Below are positions 32,748-41,136 of a DNA stretch of 43,208 nt, piece after piece (position 1 is the stretch's first letter; the number at the start of each line of letters is the position of its first letter). Below the pieces are notes generated by a model, which saw only the letters and a program-made list of their open reading frames with translations, searched no databases and was not told where the DNA came from. This DNA is from Deltaproteobacteria bacterium (lineage in GTDB: Bacteria > Desulfobacterota > Desulfobulbia > Desulfobulbales > Desulfurivibrionaceae): contig JAPLJH010000068.1 of the NCBI GenBank assembly GCA_026388695.1, forward strand, positions 1 through 43,208, read 5' to 3'. Made by a program: the position numbers and the translations under genes.

Positions 32748-33501
32748 CGTCTTCTCCGAGGTAGATCCGAATGACCTCTTTATTATGCTGGATTTCTGAG
32801 GGTGTTCCTTCCGCGATTTTTTCGCCAAAGGAGAGCACCACGATCTCATGAGAGATATCCATGACCAGGGACATATCGTGCTCTACGAGTAAAACGGTGA
32901 TGCCTTGCGCGTTGATCTTGGTGATCAAGCGGGCGACCTCGGCGGTTTCGTAAATGTTGAGTCCGGCCGCCGGTTCGTCCAGCAGGAGCAGCTCGGGCTC
33001 CATGGCCAGGGCTCGGGCTAATTCCACCGCCCGTTGCTGACCGAATGCGAGACTGGTGGCCTCAACCTCGGCCAGATCGGCGATATCGAGCAGTCCGAGC
33101 AACTCTAGGCATTTTTCCCGGATGGCTTTTTCTTCCTTCCGGGTCCAGAGCAGGGAGAGCATCCCGGAGAGAAATCCGGCCCGGCTCCGGCAGTGACGCC
33201 CGACCATTACGTTTTCAAGGGCAGTCATGCCAGGGTAGAGCTTGATATTTTGGTAGGTGCGGGCCACGCCCTGTCGGGCGATGCGGTAGGGCGCCAAGCC
33301 GTGGATGGGCTGGCCCTTGAAATGGATGACGCCGGAGCTTGGCGGCAAGGTGCCGGTGATCAGGTTGAAGAGTGTGGTCTTGCCCGCGCCGTTGGGGCCG
33401 ATCACCGCCTTGATCATGCCCGGGCGTACGGAGAAACTCACGTCGCTCACTGCCTGTAAGCCACCGAAGCGGCGGTATAGGTTTTTGATATCAAGGAGCA
33501 T
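32734..33501 (-). CDS. livG: Branched-chain-type amino-acid ABC transporter ATPase LivG
   Basis: This 255-aa ATPase has Walker A GPNGAGKTT (35-43), the LivG-specific RIARQGVARTYQNIKLYPGMT, the signature LAFGQQRAVELARAL, Walker B LLLLDEPAAGL and the switch HDMSLVMDISHEI. The start overlaps the livM stop (TGATG at 33501). A GTG three bases upstream is an alternative start. Confidence 0.93.
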   Translation of the reverse strand: MLLDIKNLYRRFGGLQAVSDVSFSVRPGMIKAVIGPNGAGKTTLFNLITGTLPPSSGVIHFKGQPIHGLAPYRIARQGVARTYQNIKLYPGMTALENVMVGRHCRSRAGFLSGMLSLLWTRKEEKAIREKCLELLGLLDIADLAEVEATSLAFGQQRAVELARALAMEPELLLLDEPAAGLNIYETAEVARLITKINAQGITVLLVEHDMSLVMDISHEIVVLSFGEKIAEGTPSEIQHNKEVIRIYLGEDDAED

Positions 33502-34556
33502 CACTCACCCCGCCTGAATATGCGCTTGAATGTCGCTGACAAGGAAATGCCGAGAAGGCCCTGTGGGGCAAAGAGCATGATTACGATGAGGATACCCCCG
33601 AACACCGCATCGTCGTAGGAGCCGAACATACCCCGAAGGGACATGATGTTCAAGACCGCCCCCATGACCAAGGCGCCCCATAGATTTGCCATGCCGCCGA
33701 TGGCGACAATGGCCACATAGCGCACCGACTTCATTATTCCGGCCTCGGAAGGACCGATACCGCCATTATAGTGGGTGAGAAATATTCCAGCGATTGAGGC
33801 CAGCACCGCGCTGATCACAAAGGTGTTCAGCTTGTAGCGGGCGGTATCGACGCCCATGGCGTTGGTGGCACCCTCGGCCCCGTGGATGGCGCGCAGCGCC
33901 CGGCCGACCCTGGAGTGGATCAGATTAACGAGCAGCCACATGACAAGGGCCACCATGCCCCAGGCAAGATAATAGTTGCTGACCCTGGAGTTGAAATCGC
34001 CGCTTACCGCAAGGCCCGGCAGGAGAGGGAATCCGGGTACCCCGGAGATACCGTCCGCCTCTCCGAAGAGGGGAAAAGCCAGTGCCAGCCGATAGACGAT
34101 GATGCCGAACCCTAGGGTGGCCATGGCCAGATAATGCCCCTTGAGCTTGAGCACCGGAATGCCGATGGCGTAGGCCACGATAATGGTGGCCAGGATGGCG
34201 AAACCGCAGGCAGCCCAAGGCTGCATCTGGAGTGAGGCCACTCCGAGCATGTCTTGGCCCTGCACCAGCAGACCCAACTTATCGCAGAGGCCGAGCAGGA
34301 GGGTTTCCTTGAGGGGCATGAGGTCTTTTGTGGTGAGCATGGCGGAGAGATAACCGCCGATGGCGAAGAACCCGGCATGACCTAGGGAGATTTGCCCGGC
34401 ATAGCCCATGAGCAGGCAGAGTCCGACGATCACCAGCGAGTAATAACCGGTCATGGTGAGCGGAGTCAGGTAAAAGGCGGTGTCTGTCCAGCGGGTAAGG
34501 AGCTGGACAACAATGACGGCCAGGATAAGCAGGATCAAGGGCAGGTGGCGTTTCAT
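33501..34556 (-). CDS. livM: Branched-chain-type amino-acid ABC transporter permease LivM
   Basis: This 351-aa permease has about nine to ten helices, with MGYAGQISLGHAGFFAIGGYLSAML near the N-terminus, the permease loop RVGRALRAIHGAEGATNAMGVD and the typical VAIGGMANLWGALVMGAVL segment. The ATG at 34556 (MKRHLPLIL) was chosen; a longer frame to 35279 is only the shadow of livH. A 2-bp gap separates it from livH. Confidence 0.92.
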   Translation of the reverse strand: MKRHLPLILLILAVIVVQLLTRWTDTAFYLTPLTMTGYYSLVIVGLCLLMGYAGQISLGHAGFFAIGGYLSAMLTTKDLMPLKETLLLGLCDKLGLLVQGQDMLGVASLQMQPWAACGFAILATIIVAYAIGIPVLKLKGHYLAMATLGFGIIVYRLALAFPLFGEADGISGVPGFPLLPGLAVSGDFNSRVSNYYLAWGMVALVMWLLVNLIHSRVGRALRAIHGAEGATNAMGVDTARYKLNTFVISAVLASIAGIFLTHYNGGIGPSEAGIMKSVRYVAIVAIGGMANLWGALVMGAVLNIMSLRGMFGSYDDAVFGGILIVIMLFAPQGLLGISLSATFKRIFRRGE

Positions 34557-34558
34557 GA

Positions 34559-35449
34559 CTAGAATTCCTTCAGGTCCGCAGCATCTTTGTTGCCAAACAG
34601 GCCATGGGGCCGAAGAAAAAGGATGGCCAGCAGGAGACTGATGGAGATGGCGTCCTGAAAGGCCAGCGGCACCACGCTGACGCTGAAGGATTCGATGATC
34701 CCGAGCAGGAGTCCGGCGGCAACCGCAGCCATGCTGCTGCCCAGCCCTCCGAGGATGGCCACGGTAAAGCCCTTGATCGCAAGGCCCGTGCCGACGTCGT
34801 ACTGGGTGTAGGTGATGGGACTCATCACGCAGCCGGCCAGGGCGCCGATTCCGGCGGAAAGCATGAAGGAAAGGGTAACCATGTTTTTGGTGCTGATGCC
34901 GCACAGGGTGGCGGCCACCCGGTTTGAGGCGCAGGCCTGCATTTTTTTGCCCTGGAGGGTGTATTTGAAAAACAGGCTTAAGCCGAGAACCATGACGGTG
35001 CAGACCCCGATCACCCAGAGAACCTGGGGGGAAACCCGCGCTCCCAGCACCGGGACCGTGGTGATCTCGTTGCCGACAAAATAGGGCAGGGAACGCACCC
35101 CCTCGCCCCAGACGTGGAGGGCGGCCTCGCGGATCAGGATGGAGATGCCGATGGTGATGATGATCATCCGCAACACCGAGGGGCGATCCAGCCAGCGGAT
35201 GAAAAGAATCTCCACCAGAGCGCCGATGAGCATCACCAGGATTACGGCCGCACCGATGGCCAGAGGCAGCGGCAGCCATTGGTACAGGGAGATAGAAATC
35301 ATCCCGCCCAGCATCACGAACTCGCCCTGGGCGAAATTGATGATGCCGGTGGTGTTGTAAATGATATTGAAGCCGATACCCACGATGGCGTAGATGATGC
35401 CGTAGGTGATGCCGGCCAGCAGGTATTGGCTGAAAAGTTCCAGGGTCAT
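34559..35449 (-). CDS. livH: Branched-chain-type amino-acid ABC transporter permease LivH
   Basis: This 296-aa permease has YGIIYAIVGIGFNIIYNTTGIINFAQGEFVMLGG at its start (the LivH signature spans residues about 15-48), MRIIIxTIG-like helices, and GFTVAILGGLGSSMAAVAAG before a GLFGNKDAADLKEF tail. The ATG at 35449 (MTLELFSQYL) fits LivH family starts; upstream in-frame ATGs would read through a hairpin. It forms the channel with LivM. Confidence 0.9.
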   Translation of the reverse strand: MTLELFSQYLLAGITYGIIYAIVGIGFNIIYNTTGIINFAQGEFVMLGGMISISLYQWLPLPLAIGAAVILVMLIGALVEILFIRWLDRPSVLRMIIITIGISILIREAALHVWGEGVRSLPYFVGNEITTVPVLGARVSPQVLWVIGVCTVMVLGLSLFFKYTLQGKKMQACASNRVAATLCGISTKNMVTLSFMLSAGIGALAGCVMSPITYTQYDVGTGLAIKGFTVAILGGLGSSMAAVAAGLLLGIIESFSVSVVPLAFQDAISISLLLAILFLRPHGLFGNKDAADLKEF

Positions 35450-35462
35450 TGGTCTACACATG

Positions 35463-35498
35463 TCAACGCCGTCGAGCCTGGGCGGCCGACGGCGTTGA
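35463..35498. terminator. Perfect intercistronic hairpin between livK and livH
   Basis: TCAACGCCGTCG (35463-35474) pairs exactly with CGACGGCGTTGA (35487-35498), a 12-bp stem with a 12-nt loop. For the leftward operon it follows the livK stop and lacks a U-tract, so it more likely protects livK mRNA and lowers readthrough. This pattern is common after genes for abundant binding proteins. Confidence 0.7.
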
Positions 35499-35522
35499 TT
35501 TTTGAATGTTGGTAAGCGTTGC

Positions 35523-36668
35523 TTACTTTTTGTACTCGACGAAGTCACCGCCCTTGACGGTGAGCATGGTCACCGAATCGAGGCCAAGACCATTGTGGTC
35601 GGTGGGCGAAAAGTTGAATACCCCGGCGGTGCCGACGAAGCCCTTCATGTTTTCGATGGCATCGCGCACCTTCTCCCGATTGGGACCGACCTGTTCGATG
35701 CCGCGGCAGAGAATCTTGAAGGCATCGTAGGCATGGCCGCCAAAGGTGCTGACCTCTTCCTTAAATTTCGTCTCGTAGTTTTTGGTGTAGCTGGTCAGCA
35801 CTGCTTTTTGCGGATTTTTGTCCGCCAGTTTGTCGGCGATGAGGAGGCGACCGGCTGGAAAGATAACCCCTTCTGCAGCAGCGCCCGCTGCCTGGACATA
35901 TTTGATGTTGCCGAAGCCGTGACTTTGGTAAATAGGCACGTTCCAGCCAGCTTGACGGATGTTCTTGAGCACGATAGCCTGGGCCGGTTCCACGGACCAG
36001 TTGATTACCGCCTGAATCTCTTTGTTGGCGGCCAGCTTGGCCACGATGGCGGAAAGGTCGGTGGCTTTGCTGTCATAGACTTCGGCGGCCAGAATATGGA
36101 TGCCTGCCTCTTGGGCCTGTTTCTCGATCTGGCCCTTGCCTGCTTGGCCGAATCCGGTGTTGCTGGCTAGTACCGCAATCTTGCTGATCTTGCTAGCTTT
36201 CATATTTTCAAAGATCGCGTGGACCACATGGCTGTCTTTCTGTGGGGTCTTGAATACATATTTGGCTACGGGCTCTACGATTTGCTCGGCTGCGGCGCAG
36301 GAAAGGAGGAGGGTCTTGGCATCCTCGCAAATCTGCTTGATCTTGAGGGTTTCGCCGCTGGTGGAGGGGCCAATGATGGCGAAGACCTTTTCTTCTTCGA
36401 TGAGCTGCTTGGCAAAGGAGATGGCCTTTTCCGGATTGCCGCCGGAATCTTTGATGACCAGTTCGATTTTGTTGCCATTAACGCCGCCCTTGGCATTAAG
36501 TTCTTCGGCCAGCATTTCCAGGGTCCGAGCCTCGGGCGCGCCCAGGAATGAAGCCGGCCCGGTGACCGCCAGGATGGCGCCAACCTTGATTGTTTCGGCG
36601 CAGGCCATGGAGACCGACAGGGCCAGAGAGGCTGCGAGCATGATGACAGTTGCAAATGATCGTTTCAC
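35523..36668 (-). CDS. livK: Periplasmic substrate-binding protein (Liv type)
   Basis: This 381-aa type I periplasmic binding protein has a signal peptide KRSFATVIMLAASLALSV ending ACA before ETIKVGAILAVTGP. Family segments include LAEELNAKGGVNGNKIELV, AIIGPSTSGET, YQSHGFGN and FGGHAYDAFKIL. The start is a GTG at 36668 with GAGGAG 6 bp upstream; the frame extends to 36764 but would put 32 residues before the signal peptide. The ligand (aromatic or branched amino acid) is inferred from operon context only. Confidence 0.9.
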   Translation of the reverse strand: MKRSFATVIMLAASLALSVSMACAETIKVGAILAVTGPASFLGAPEARTLEMLAEELNAKGGVNGNKIELVIKDSGGNPEKAISFAKQLIEEEKVFAIIGPSTSGETLKIKQICEDAKTLLLSCAAAEQIVEPVAKYVFKTPQKDSHVVHAIFENMKASKISKIAVLASNTGFGQAGKGQIEKQAQEAGIHILAAEVYDSKATDLSAIVAKLAANKEIQAVINWSVEPAQAIVLKNIRQAGWNVPIYQSHGFGNIKYVQAAGAAAEGVIFPAGRLLIADKLADKNPQKAVLTSYTKNYETKFKEEVSTFGGHAYDAFKILCRGIEQVGPNREKVRDAIENMKGFVGTAGVFNFSPTDHNGLGLDSVTMLTVKGGDFVEYKK

Positions 36669-36738
36669 CTTTTTCTCCTCATCAAAATGTATTGTGGATT
36701 TTCCCAACAGACGCGCTATGCGGCATCTGACCGTTTCC

Positions 36739-37170
36739 TTACAGAGCGTGGACCTCGTCATCACTCAACAAACGGCAGCCCGCTTTTTCGAATACTGCCA
36801 CCGCCGCATCCTGGTCATCAAAACGGAACAAAAGCATGCCGGATTCACCGCTCTTCTTGGTGAAGGCGTACATGTATTCTACGTTGAGTCCGGCCTTACA
36901 AACCACTTGTAGGATACAGTCCAGAGCGCCGGGCTTGTCCGGCACCTCCACGACCAGCACCTCGGTAATGCCCACGGTAAAGCCGTTTTCCTTCAGAACC
37001 TGCTGGGCCTTGACAGTGTCGTTCACCACCAAGCGGAGGATGCCGAAATCAGCAGTATCCGCTAGAGACAGAGCCCGGATGTTGATGGCGTTTTCAGCTA
37101 AAGAGTGGCTGATATCGGCCAGTCGGCCAGACTTGTTTTCCAAAAAGATCGCAATCTGTTTTACCTTCAT
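36739..37170 (-). CDS. Tandem ACT-domain protein
   Basis: This 143-aa protein is made of two ACT domains (about 1-68 and 69-143): MKVKQIAIFLENKSGRLADI and TEVLVVEVPDKPGALDCILQ each carry the N/D-K-(S/P)-G-x-(L)-x-x-(I) ligand loop. Such two-ACT proteins are regularly found beside phenylacetate-CoA ligase and IorAB genes in anaerobic bacteria and archaea. They probably sense an amino acid for allosteric control of the ligase, but the mechanism is unproved. It lies 14 bp downstream of paaK copy 1. Confidence 0.88.
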   Translation of the reverse strand: MKVKQIAIFLENKSGRLADISHSLAENAINIRALSLADTADFGILRLVVNDTVKAQQVLKENGFTVGITEVLVVEVPDKPGALDCILQVVCKAGLNVEYMYAFTKKSGESGMLLFRFDDQDAAVAVFEKAGCRLLSDDEVHAL

Positions 37171-37184
37171 GCCGTGGTCCCCTC

Positions 37185-38486
37185 TCAGATTTTACGGTTG
37201 TCGATGACGCGTTTTGCCTTGCCTTCACTGCGCTGGATGGTCTTAGGCTCTACCAGTTTGATGGTGCAGGAGATGCCCAACAGATCCTTAATCTCATGTT
37301 GCAGTTTCTTGCTGAGTTTTTCCAGGGATTTGACCTCGTCGGAAAAAATTTCATCGCTCACCTCCACCTGAACCTCGATTTTGTCCAAGGAGCCTTCCCG
37401 TTCCACCACGATTTGATAGTGCGGCTCCACCCCTTCCACGCCCATAATCACCTCTTCTATTTGGGAGGGGAAGACGTTGACCCCGCGGATAATCAGCATG
37501 TCATCGGTGCGCCCGGTGATTTTGGGTATCCGGAAAAAAGTGCGGCCGCAGGTGCAGACGTCGGGGATCAGACGGGAGATGTCCTTGGTCCGGTAGCGGA
37601 TAACAGGGAAAGCCTCTTTGGTGAGAGTGGTGAAGACCAGTTCGCCCGCTTCGCCCAACGCCAGGGGAGCAAAGGTGTCTGGATCGACGATCTCGGGCAG
37701 GAAATGATCCTCCATGATGTGCAAGCCCTTTTGTTCCTCGATGCATTCCGCAGCAACCCCGGGGCCCATGACCTCGGAGAGTCCGTAGATATCGATGGCT
37801 TTGATCTTGAGCCGGGCCTCGATCTCTTCGCGCATGGCTTCGCTCCAGGGCTCTGCCCCGAAAACCCCCACCCGCAGCTTGAGGGTGGCCGGATCGATGC
37901 CCTGGTCGGCCATGGCGTCGGCGATGTTCAGGGCGTAGGAGGGGGTGGAGAGCAAAACGGTGGAGCCGAAATCCTGCATGACCTGGATCTGGCGTCTGGT
38001 ATTGCCCCCGGAGATGGGGATGACTGCGGCGCCCAGGTTTTCCGCGCCGTAATGGGCGCCAAGGCCTCCGGTGAATAAGCCGTAGCCGTAAGCGTTATGC
38101 ACGATGTCGCCGCTGTGCACACCGGCGGCGGATAAGGTGCGGGTCATCAACTCGGCCCACATCTCAATATCGCGCTTGGTATAGCCCACCACCGTGGGTT
38201 TGCCCGTGGTGCCGGAGGATGCATGGATGCGGACCACCTCTTCCATGGGCACGGTGAACAGCCCGAAGGGATAGTTCTTGCGCAGGTCTTCTTTGGTGGT
38301 GAAGGGCAGCAGCCGGATATCGGCCAGGGTCTGGATATCACCCGGCGTGACTCCGGCGTTTTCCATCTTTTTACGGTAATAAGGAACCGTGGCGTGGACC
38401 CGCGCCACCTGGGCCTTGAGCCGTTTCAGTTGCAGGGCCTCCAGGGCTTCGCGCGGCAGGGTTTCGTATTCCTCGTTCCAGATCAT
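37185..38486 (-). CDS. paaK: Phenylacetate-CoA ligase family (operon copy 1)
   Basis: This 433-aa AMP-forming ligase parallels the copy at 30714-32012: [15 protein letters not shown] (89-103), [37 protein letters not shown], a CTCGRT turn, [20 protein letters not shown] and [13 protein letters not shown] at the end. The two differ in substrate-pocket residues, so they may handle different aryl acids (for example phenylacetate and indole- or hydroxyphenylacetate). AAAGGAAA precedes the ATG. It sits between iorB and the ACT gene. Confidence 0.9.
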   Translation of the reverse strand: MIWNEEYETLPREALEALQLKRLKAQVARVHATVPYYRKKMENAGVTPGDIQTLADIRLLPFTTKEDLRKNYPFGLFTVPMEEVVRIHASSGTTGKPTVVGYTKRDIEMWAELMTRTLSAAGVHSGDIVHNAYGYGLFTGGLGAHYGAENLGAAVIPISGGNTRRQIQVMQDFGSTVLLSTPSYALNIADAMADQGIDPATLKLRVGVFGAEPWSEAMREEIEARLKIKAIDIYGLSEVMGPGVAAECIEEQKGLHIMEDHFLPEIVDPDTFAPLALGEAGELVFTTLTKEAFPVIRYRTKDISRLIPDVCTCGRTFFRIPKITGRTDDMLIIRGVNVFPSQIEEVIMGVEGVEPHYQIVVEREGSLDKIEVQVEVSDEIFSDEVKSLEKLSKKLQHEIKDLLGISCTIKLVEPKTIQRSEGKAKRVIDNRKI

Positions 38487-38521
38487 GTTCGTTTCCTTTA
38501 ACTTCGTTTCTCTATCTAGGT

Positions 38522-39106
38522 TTACTGACCCGCCTTGCGTCCCTCATGGAAAGCCTTCAGGTTGACTTCAAGAATCTTGGTGGGCAAGCGTTTTTTGATT
38601 ACCTCAAGCCAGGTTGCTTCGTCCACCGGCAGATAGCGGGAGAGCACCCCCACCAGCGCCACGTTCACCGCCTTGAGGTTGCCGACCTTGCGGGCGATGG
38701 CGAATGCGTCCATCGGGACAAGGACGATGCCTTGTTGGGTGATGGCATCCAAGCACTGGTCCGGATAGGGTATTTTGCCGGTCGCCACAATGGGCGGAGC
38801 GATCTTCTGGGTGTTGACGATCACGGTGCTTTTTTTGTTAAGGAAGGGCAGATAACGCACCGCTTCCATCATCTCGAAGGCCAGCATGATATCAACTGTG
38901 CCCGGTTCGATGAGTGGGGAATACACCTTTCCCCGGCCAAACCGCAGATGCGCCTCCACCGAACCGCCGCGCTGGGCCATGCCGTGAACTTCGCTTTTTT
39001 TGGCATCGAAGCCTGCGGCCAGAAGGGCATGGGCGGTGAGTTCGCTGGCCAGTAGGATGCCCTGACCTCCAACGCCGCAGAAATGGATATTTCCTTGCTC
39101 TTTCAT
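38522..39106 (-). CDS. iorB: Indolepyruvate:ferredoxin oxidoreductase, beta subunit
   Basis: IorB (194 aa) is the gamma-domain-like subunit of the 2-oxoacid oxidoreductase: [20 protein letters not shown] (about 7-26), [19 protein letters not shown] and the QKIAPP segment. The ATG at 39106 overlaps the iorA stop (TAATG), so the two subunits are translationally coupled. It works with IorA to decarboxylate arylpyruvates to arylacetyl-CoA, reducing ferredoxin. Confidence 0.93.
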   Translation of the reverse strand: MKEQGNIHFCGVGGQGILLASELTAHALLAAGFDAKKSEVHGMAQRGGSVEAHLRFGRGKVYSPLIEPGTVDIMLAFEMMEAVRYLPFLNKKSTVIVNTQKIAPPIVATGKIPYPDQCLDAITQQGIVLVPMDAFAIARKVGNLKAVNVALVGVLSRYLPVDEATWLEVIKKRLPTKILEVNLKAFHEGRKAGQ

Positions 39107-40923
39107 TATTTTGCCTCCCCGGCGCTGATCGCTTCGAATTTGCACAGCGACAGGCACTGACCGCACCCGATGCAGGTGGCCTCGTTAATCAGGACATAGC
39201 CTTTCTGTTTTTCTTTTTTGCCCAAGGCTTTTGCCTCTTCCGGCAAGAGCGGAACCCAATTGATGGACGGACAGCCGAGGCGCAGGCACATCCCGCAGCC
39301 GGTGCAGTTTTTGATGATGCTCCGGAAGGGAGATTTGGGCCGTTTCTTTTCTTCGGGTGTCAAGACGCAGGGGAAACGGGTAATGACCACCGAGGGCTCG
39401 GGACGTTCGATCTCTTCCTTGAGCACCGCATAGGTTCCTTCGATATCATGGGGATCGACGGTGCGTACATATTTTACCCCGACGGCGCGGCAAAGCGCGG
39501 GAAAATCGATGGAATTGGCGGGTTCGCCCATGATGGTGGAGCCGGAGGCCGGGTTGGGTTGTTGGCCGGTCATGGCGGTGATCCGGTTGTCGAGGATGAT
39601 CACCGTGGAATAGCTCTTGTTGTACACCGTGTTGATCAGGCTGTTGAGGCCAGAATGGATAAAGGTCGAGTCGCCGATCACGGCAACAACCTTGCCCAAA
39701 CCCTCGTCTCCCAATGCCTTTGCCATGCCGTGGGCCATGCCGATGCTGGCACCCATGCAGACGCAGGCGTCCATGGCCGAAAGTGGCGGCAAGGCGCCCA
39801 AGGTGTAGCAACCGATATCGCCGGAAACAAAGACCTTGAGCCGGTTCAAATTGTAGAACAGGCCGCGATGCGGGCAGCCAGGGCACATGTTGGGCGGCCG
39901 TGGCGGCAGATCAACCGGCGCAAAGGTGGCACTGCCGGTATCGCCGGTGATTGCCTTGCGGACGACGGAGGGAGAAAGTTCGCCGATGGCCGGAATCTTC
40001 TCCTTGCCGATGCAGTCGATGCCCATGGCTTTAACCCGCATCTCGATGAACGGGTCGAGGTCCTCAACGATATAGAGGGTTTCCACCTGGCCGGCGAAAT
40101 CGCGGATCATTTTTTCCGGCAAGGGGTTGATCATGCCCAGCTTCAAGAAAGAGGCATTAGGAAAGGCTTCTTTGGCGTAGAGGTAACTGGTGCCAGCCGC
40201 GATGATGCCCATGGTGCGGTCACCCATTTCGACGCGGTTTTCCGTCCAGGTCTCGGCAAAATCTGCCAGTTTTTGCTGGCGCGCGGCAATAGCGACCCTC
40301 CGCCCTCTGGCGTGGGCCGGCAGCATGACCATTTGGGCGGGGTTGCGCACAAGTCCCGGCGTGACGCTGGAGGTCTGGACCTCACCCGGGCTGACCACGC
40401 CCTTGACATGGGCGACCCTGGTGCAGCTTCGAAGCAGGACCGGGGTATCGAATTGCTCGCTGATCTGGTAGCCAAGTTTTAAAAATTCCTTGGCCTCGGC
40501 CGGGTCGGCCGGTTCCAGCATGGGCAGCTTGGCGGCGTAGGCGTAATTGCGGCTGTCCTGCTCGTTTTGGGAACTGTACATGGAAGGATCGTCCGCCACC
40601 ACAATGACCAGACCGCCGCGTACCCCGGTGTAGGAGGCGGTGAAAAGTGGGTCGGCCGCCACGTTGAGGCCCACGTGTTTCATGGTGGACAAGGCCCGAA
40701 CCCCGGCAAAGGAGGCGCCGATAGCAACCTCAAGGGCCACCTTTTCATTGGGGGCCCACTCGGTGTAAATCTCCTTGTAGTTGACCACGTTTTCCAGGAT
40801 TTCGGTGGAGGGCGTGCCGGCGTAACCGGAGGCGACCCGGACGGATGCCTCATGCGCACCAAGGGCCAAAGCCTCGTTGCCGGAAAACCAAAGTTTTTCT
40901 GCATCAGGTTTTTTGGGGGTCAC
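39106..40923 (-). CDS. iorA: Indolepyruvate:ferredoxin oxidoreductase, alpha subunit
   Basis: IorA (605 aa) is the TPP- and Fe-S-containing subunit. It has SGNEALALGAHEASVRVASG with GTPSTEI at the N-terminus, the CPGCPHRGLF cysteines, the TPP-binding GDST...N region (AVIGDSTFIHSGLNSLINTV), DNRITAMTGQQPNPASG, and a C-terminal ferredoxin domain with CTGCGMCLRLGC and CIGCGQCLSLC. The start is a GTG at 40923 with GAGGAG 6 bp before it. It is the first gene of the long leftward operon. It oxidises 2-oxoacids made from aromatic amino acids. Relatives that accept branched oxoacids exist, so the substrate range is inferred. Confidence 0.95.
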   Translation of the reverse strand: MTPKKPDAEKLWFSGNEALALGAHEASVRVASGYAGTPSTEILENVVNYKEIYTEWAPNEKVALEVAIGASFAGVRALSTMKHVGLNVAADPLFTASYTGVRGGLVIVVADDPSMYSSQNEQDSRNYAYAAKLPMLEPADPAEAKEFLKLGYQISEQFDTPVLLRSCTRVAHVKGVVSPGEVQTSSVTPGLVRNPAQMVMLPAHARGRRVAIAARQQKLADFAETWTENRVEMGDRTMGIIAAGTSYLYAKEAFPNASFLKLGMINPLPEKMIRDFAGQVETLYIVEDLDPFIEMRVKAMGIDCIGKEKIPAIGELSPSVVRKAITGDTGSATFAPVDLPPRPPNMCPGCPHRGLFYNLNRLKVFVSGDIGCYTLGALPPLSAMDACVCMGASIGMAHGMAKALGDEGLGKVVAVIGDSTFIHSGLNSLINTVYNKSYSTVIILDNRITAMTGQQPNPASGSTIMGEPANSIDFPALCRAVGVKYVRTVDPHDIEGTYAVLKEEIERPEPSVVITRFPCVLTPEEKKRPKSPFRSIIKNCTGCGMCLRLGCPSINWVPLLPEEAKALGKKEKQKGYVLINEATCIGCGQCLSLCKFEAISAGEAK

Positions 40924-40958
40924 ACTCTACTCCTCAATCCTAAAATGGGTTGTGCAAA

Positions 40959-40970
40959 TATCAGCTGATA
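40959..40970. promoter_or_regulatory. 12-bp perfect palindrome in the iorA leader
   Basis: TATCAGCTGATA is an exact palindrome 36 bp upstream of the iorA start and about 25 bp downstream of the predicted transcription start. It is a candidate repressor operator; I do not recognise the regulator. Confidence 0.4.
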
Positions 40971-41001
40971 GTTCAAGGCTTGTTTTTTGGATAACAGGGG
41001 C

Positions 41002-41030
41002 TTTTTACCACGGATTCCCTCCTCCTTCAA
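41002..41030 (-). promoter_or_regulatory. Candidate promoter of the iorA operon
   Basis: Read leftward, TTGAAG (41030-41025), a 17-bp spacer and TAAAAA (41007-41002) form a fair sigma-70-type promoter about 80 bp before the GTG start of iorA. Confidence 0.4.
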
Positions 41031-41078
41031 CGGTGTTGAGGAATCGTGTCGGGCCAATGGCTTGCGGCTGTTTGTCTG

Positions 41079-41110
41079 AAAAAAAATGGGGCAGCAAAAA
41101 ACGCTGCCCC
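41079..41110 (-). terminator. Intrinsic terminator of the porin gene
   Basis: Read leftward, GGGGCAGC (41110-41103) pairs with GCTGCCCC (41095-41088) around a GTTTTTT loop, followed by A and eight T. It lies 27 bp after the porin stop and insulates the ior operon. Confidence 0.85.
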
Positions 41111-41136
41111 CGGTGTAACCTGTTCAGCCTTTTCGA

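Noticed and set aside
31233-32774. 513-codon plus-strand frame opposite paaK and livF
   Set aside because: Spans two convincing opposite-strand genes and their junction, and has no recognisable domain.
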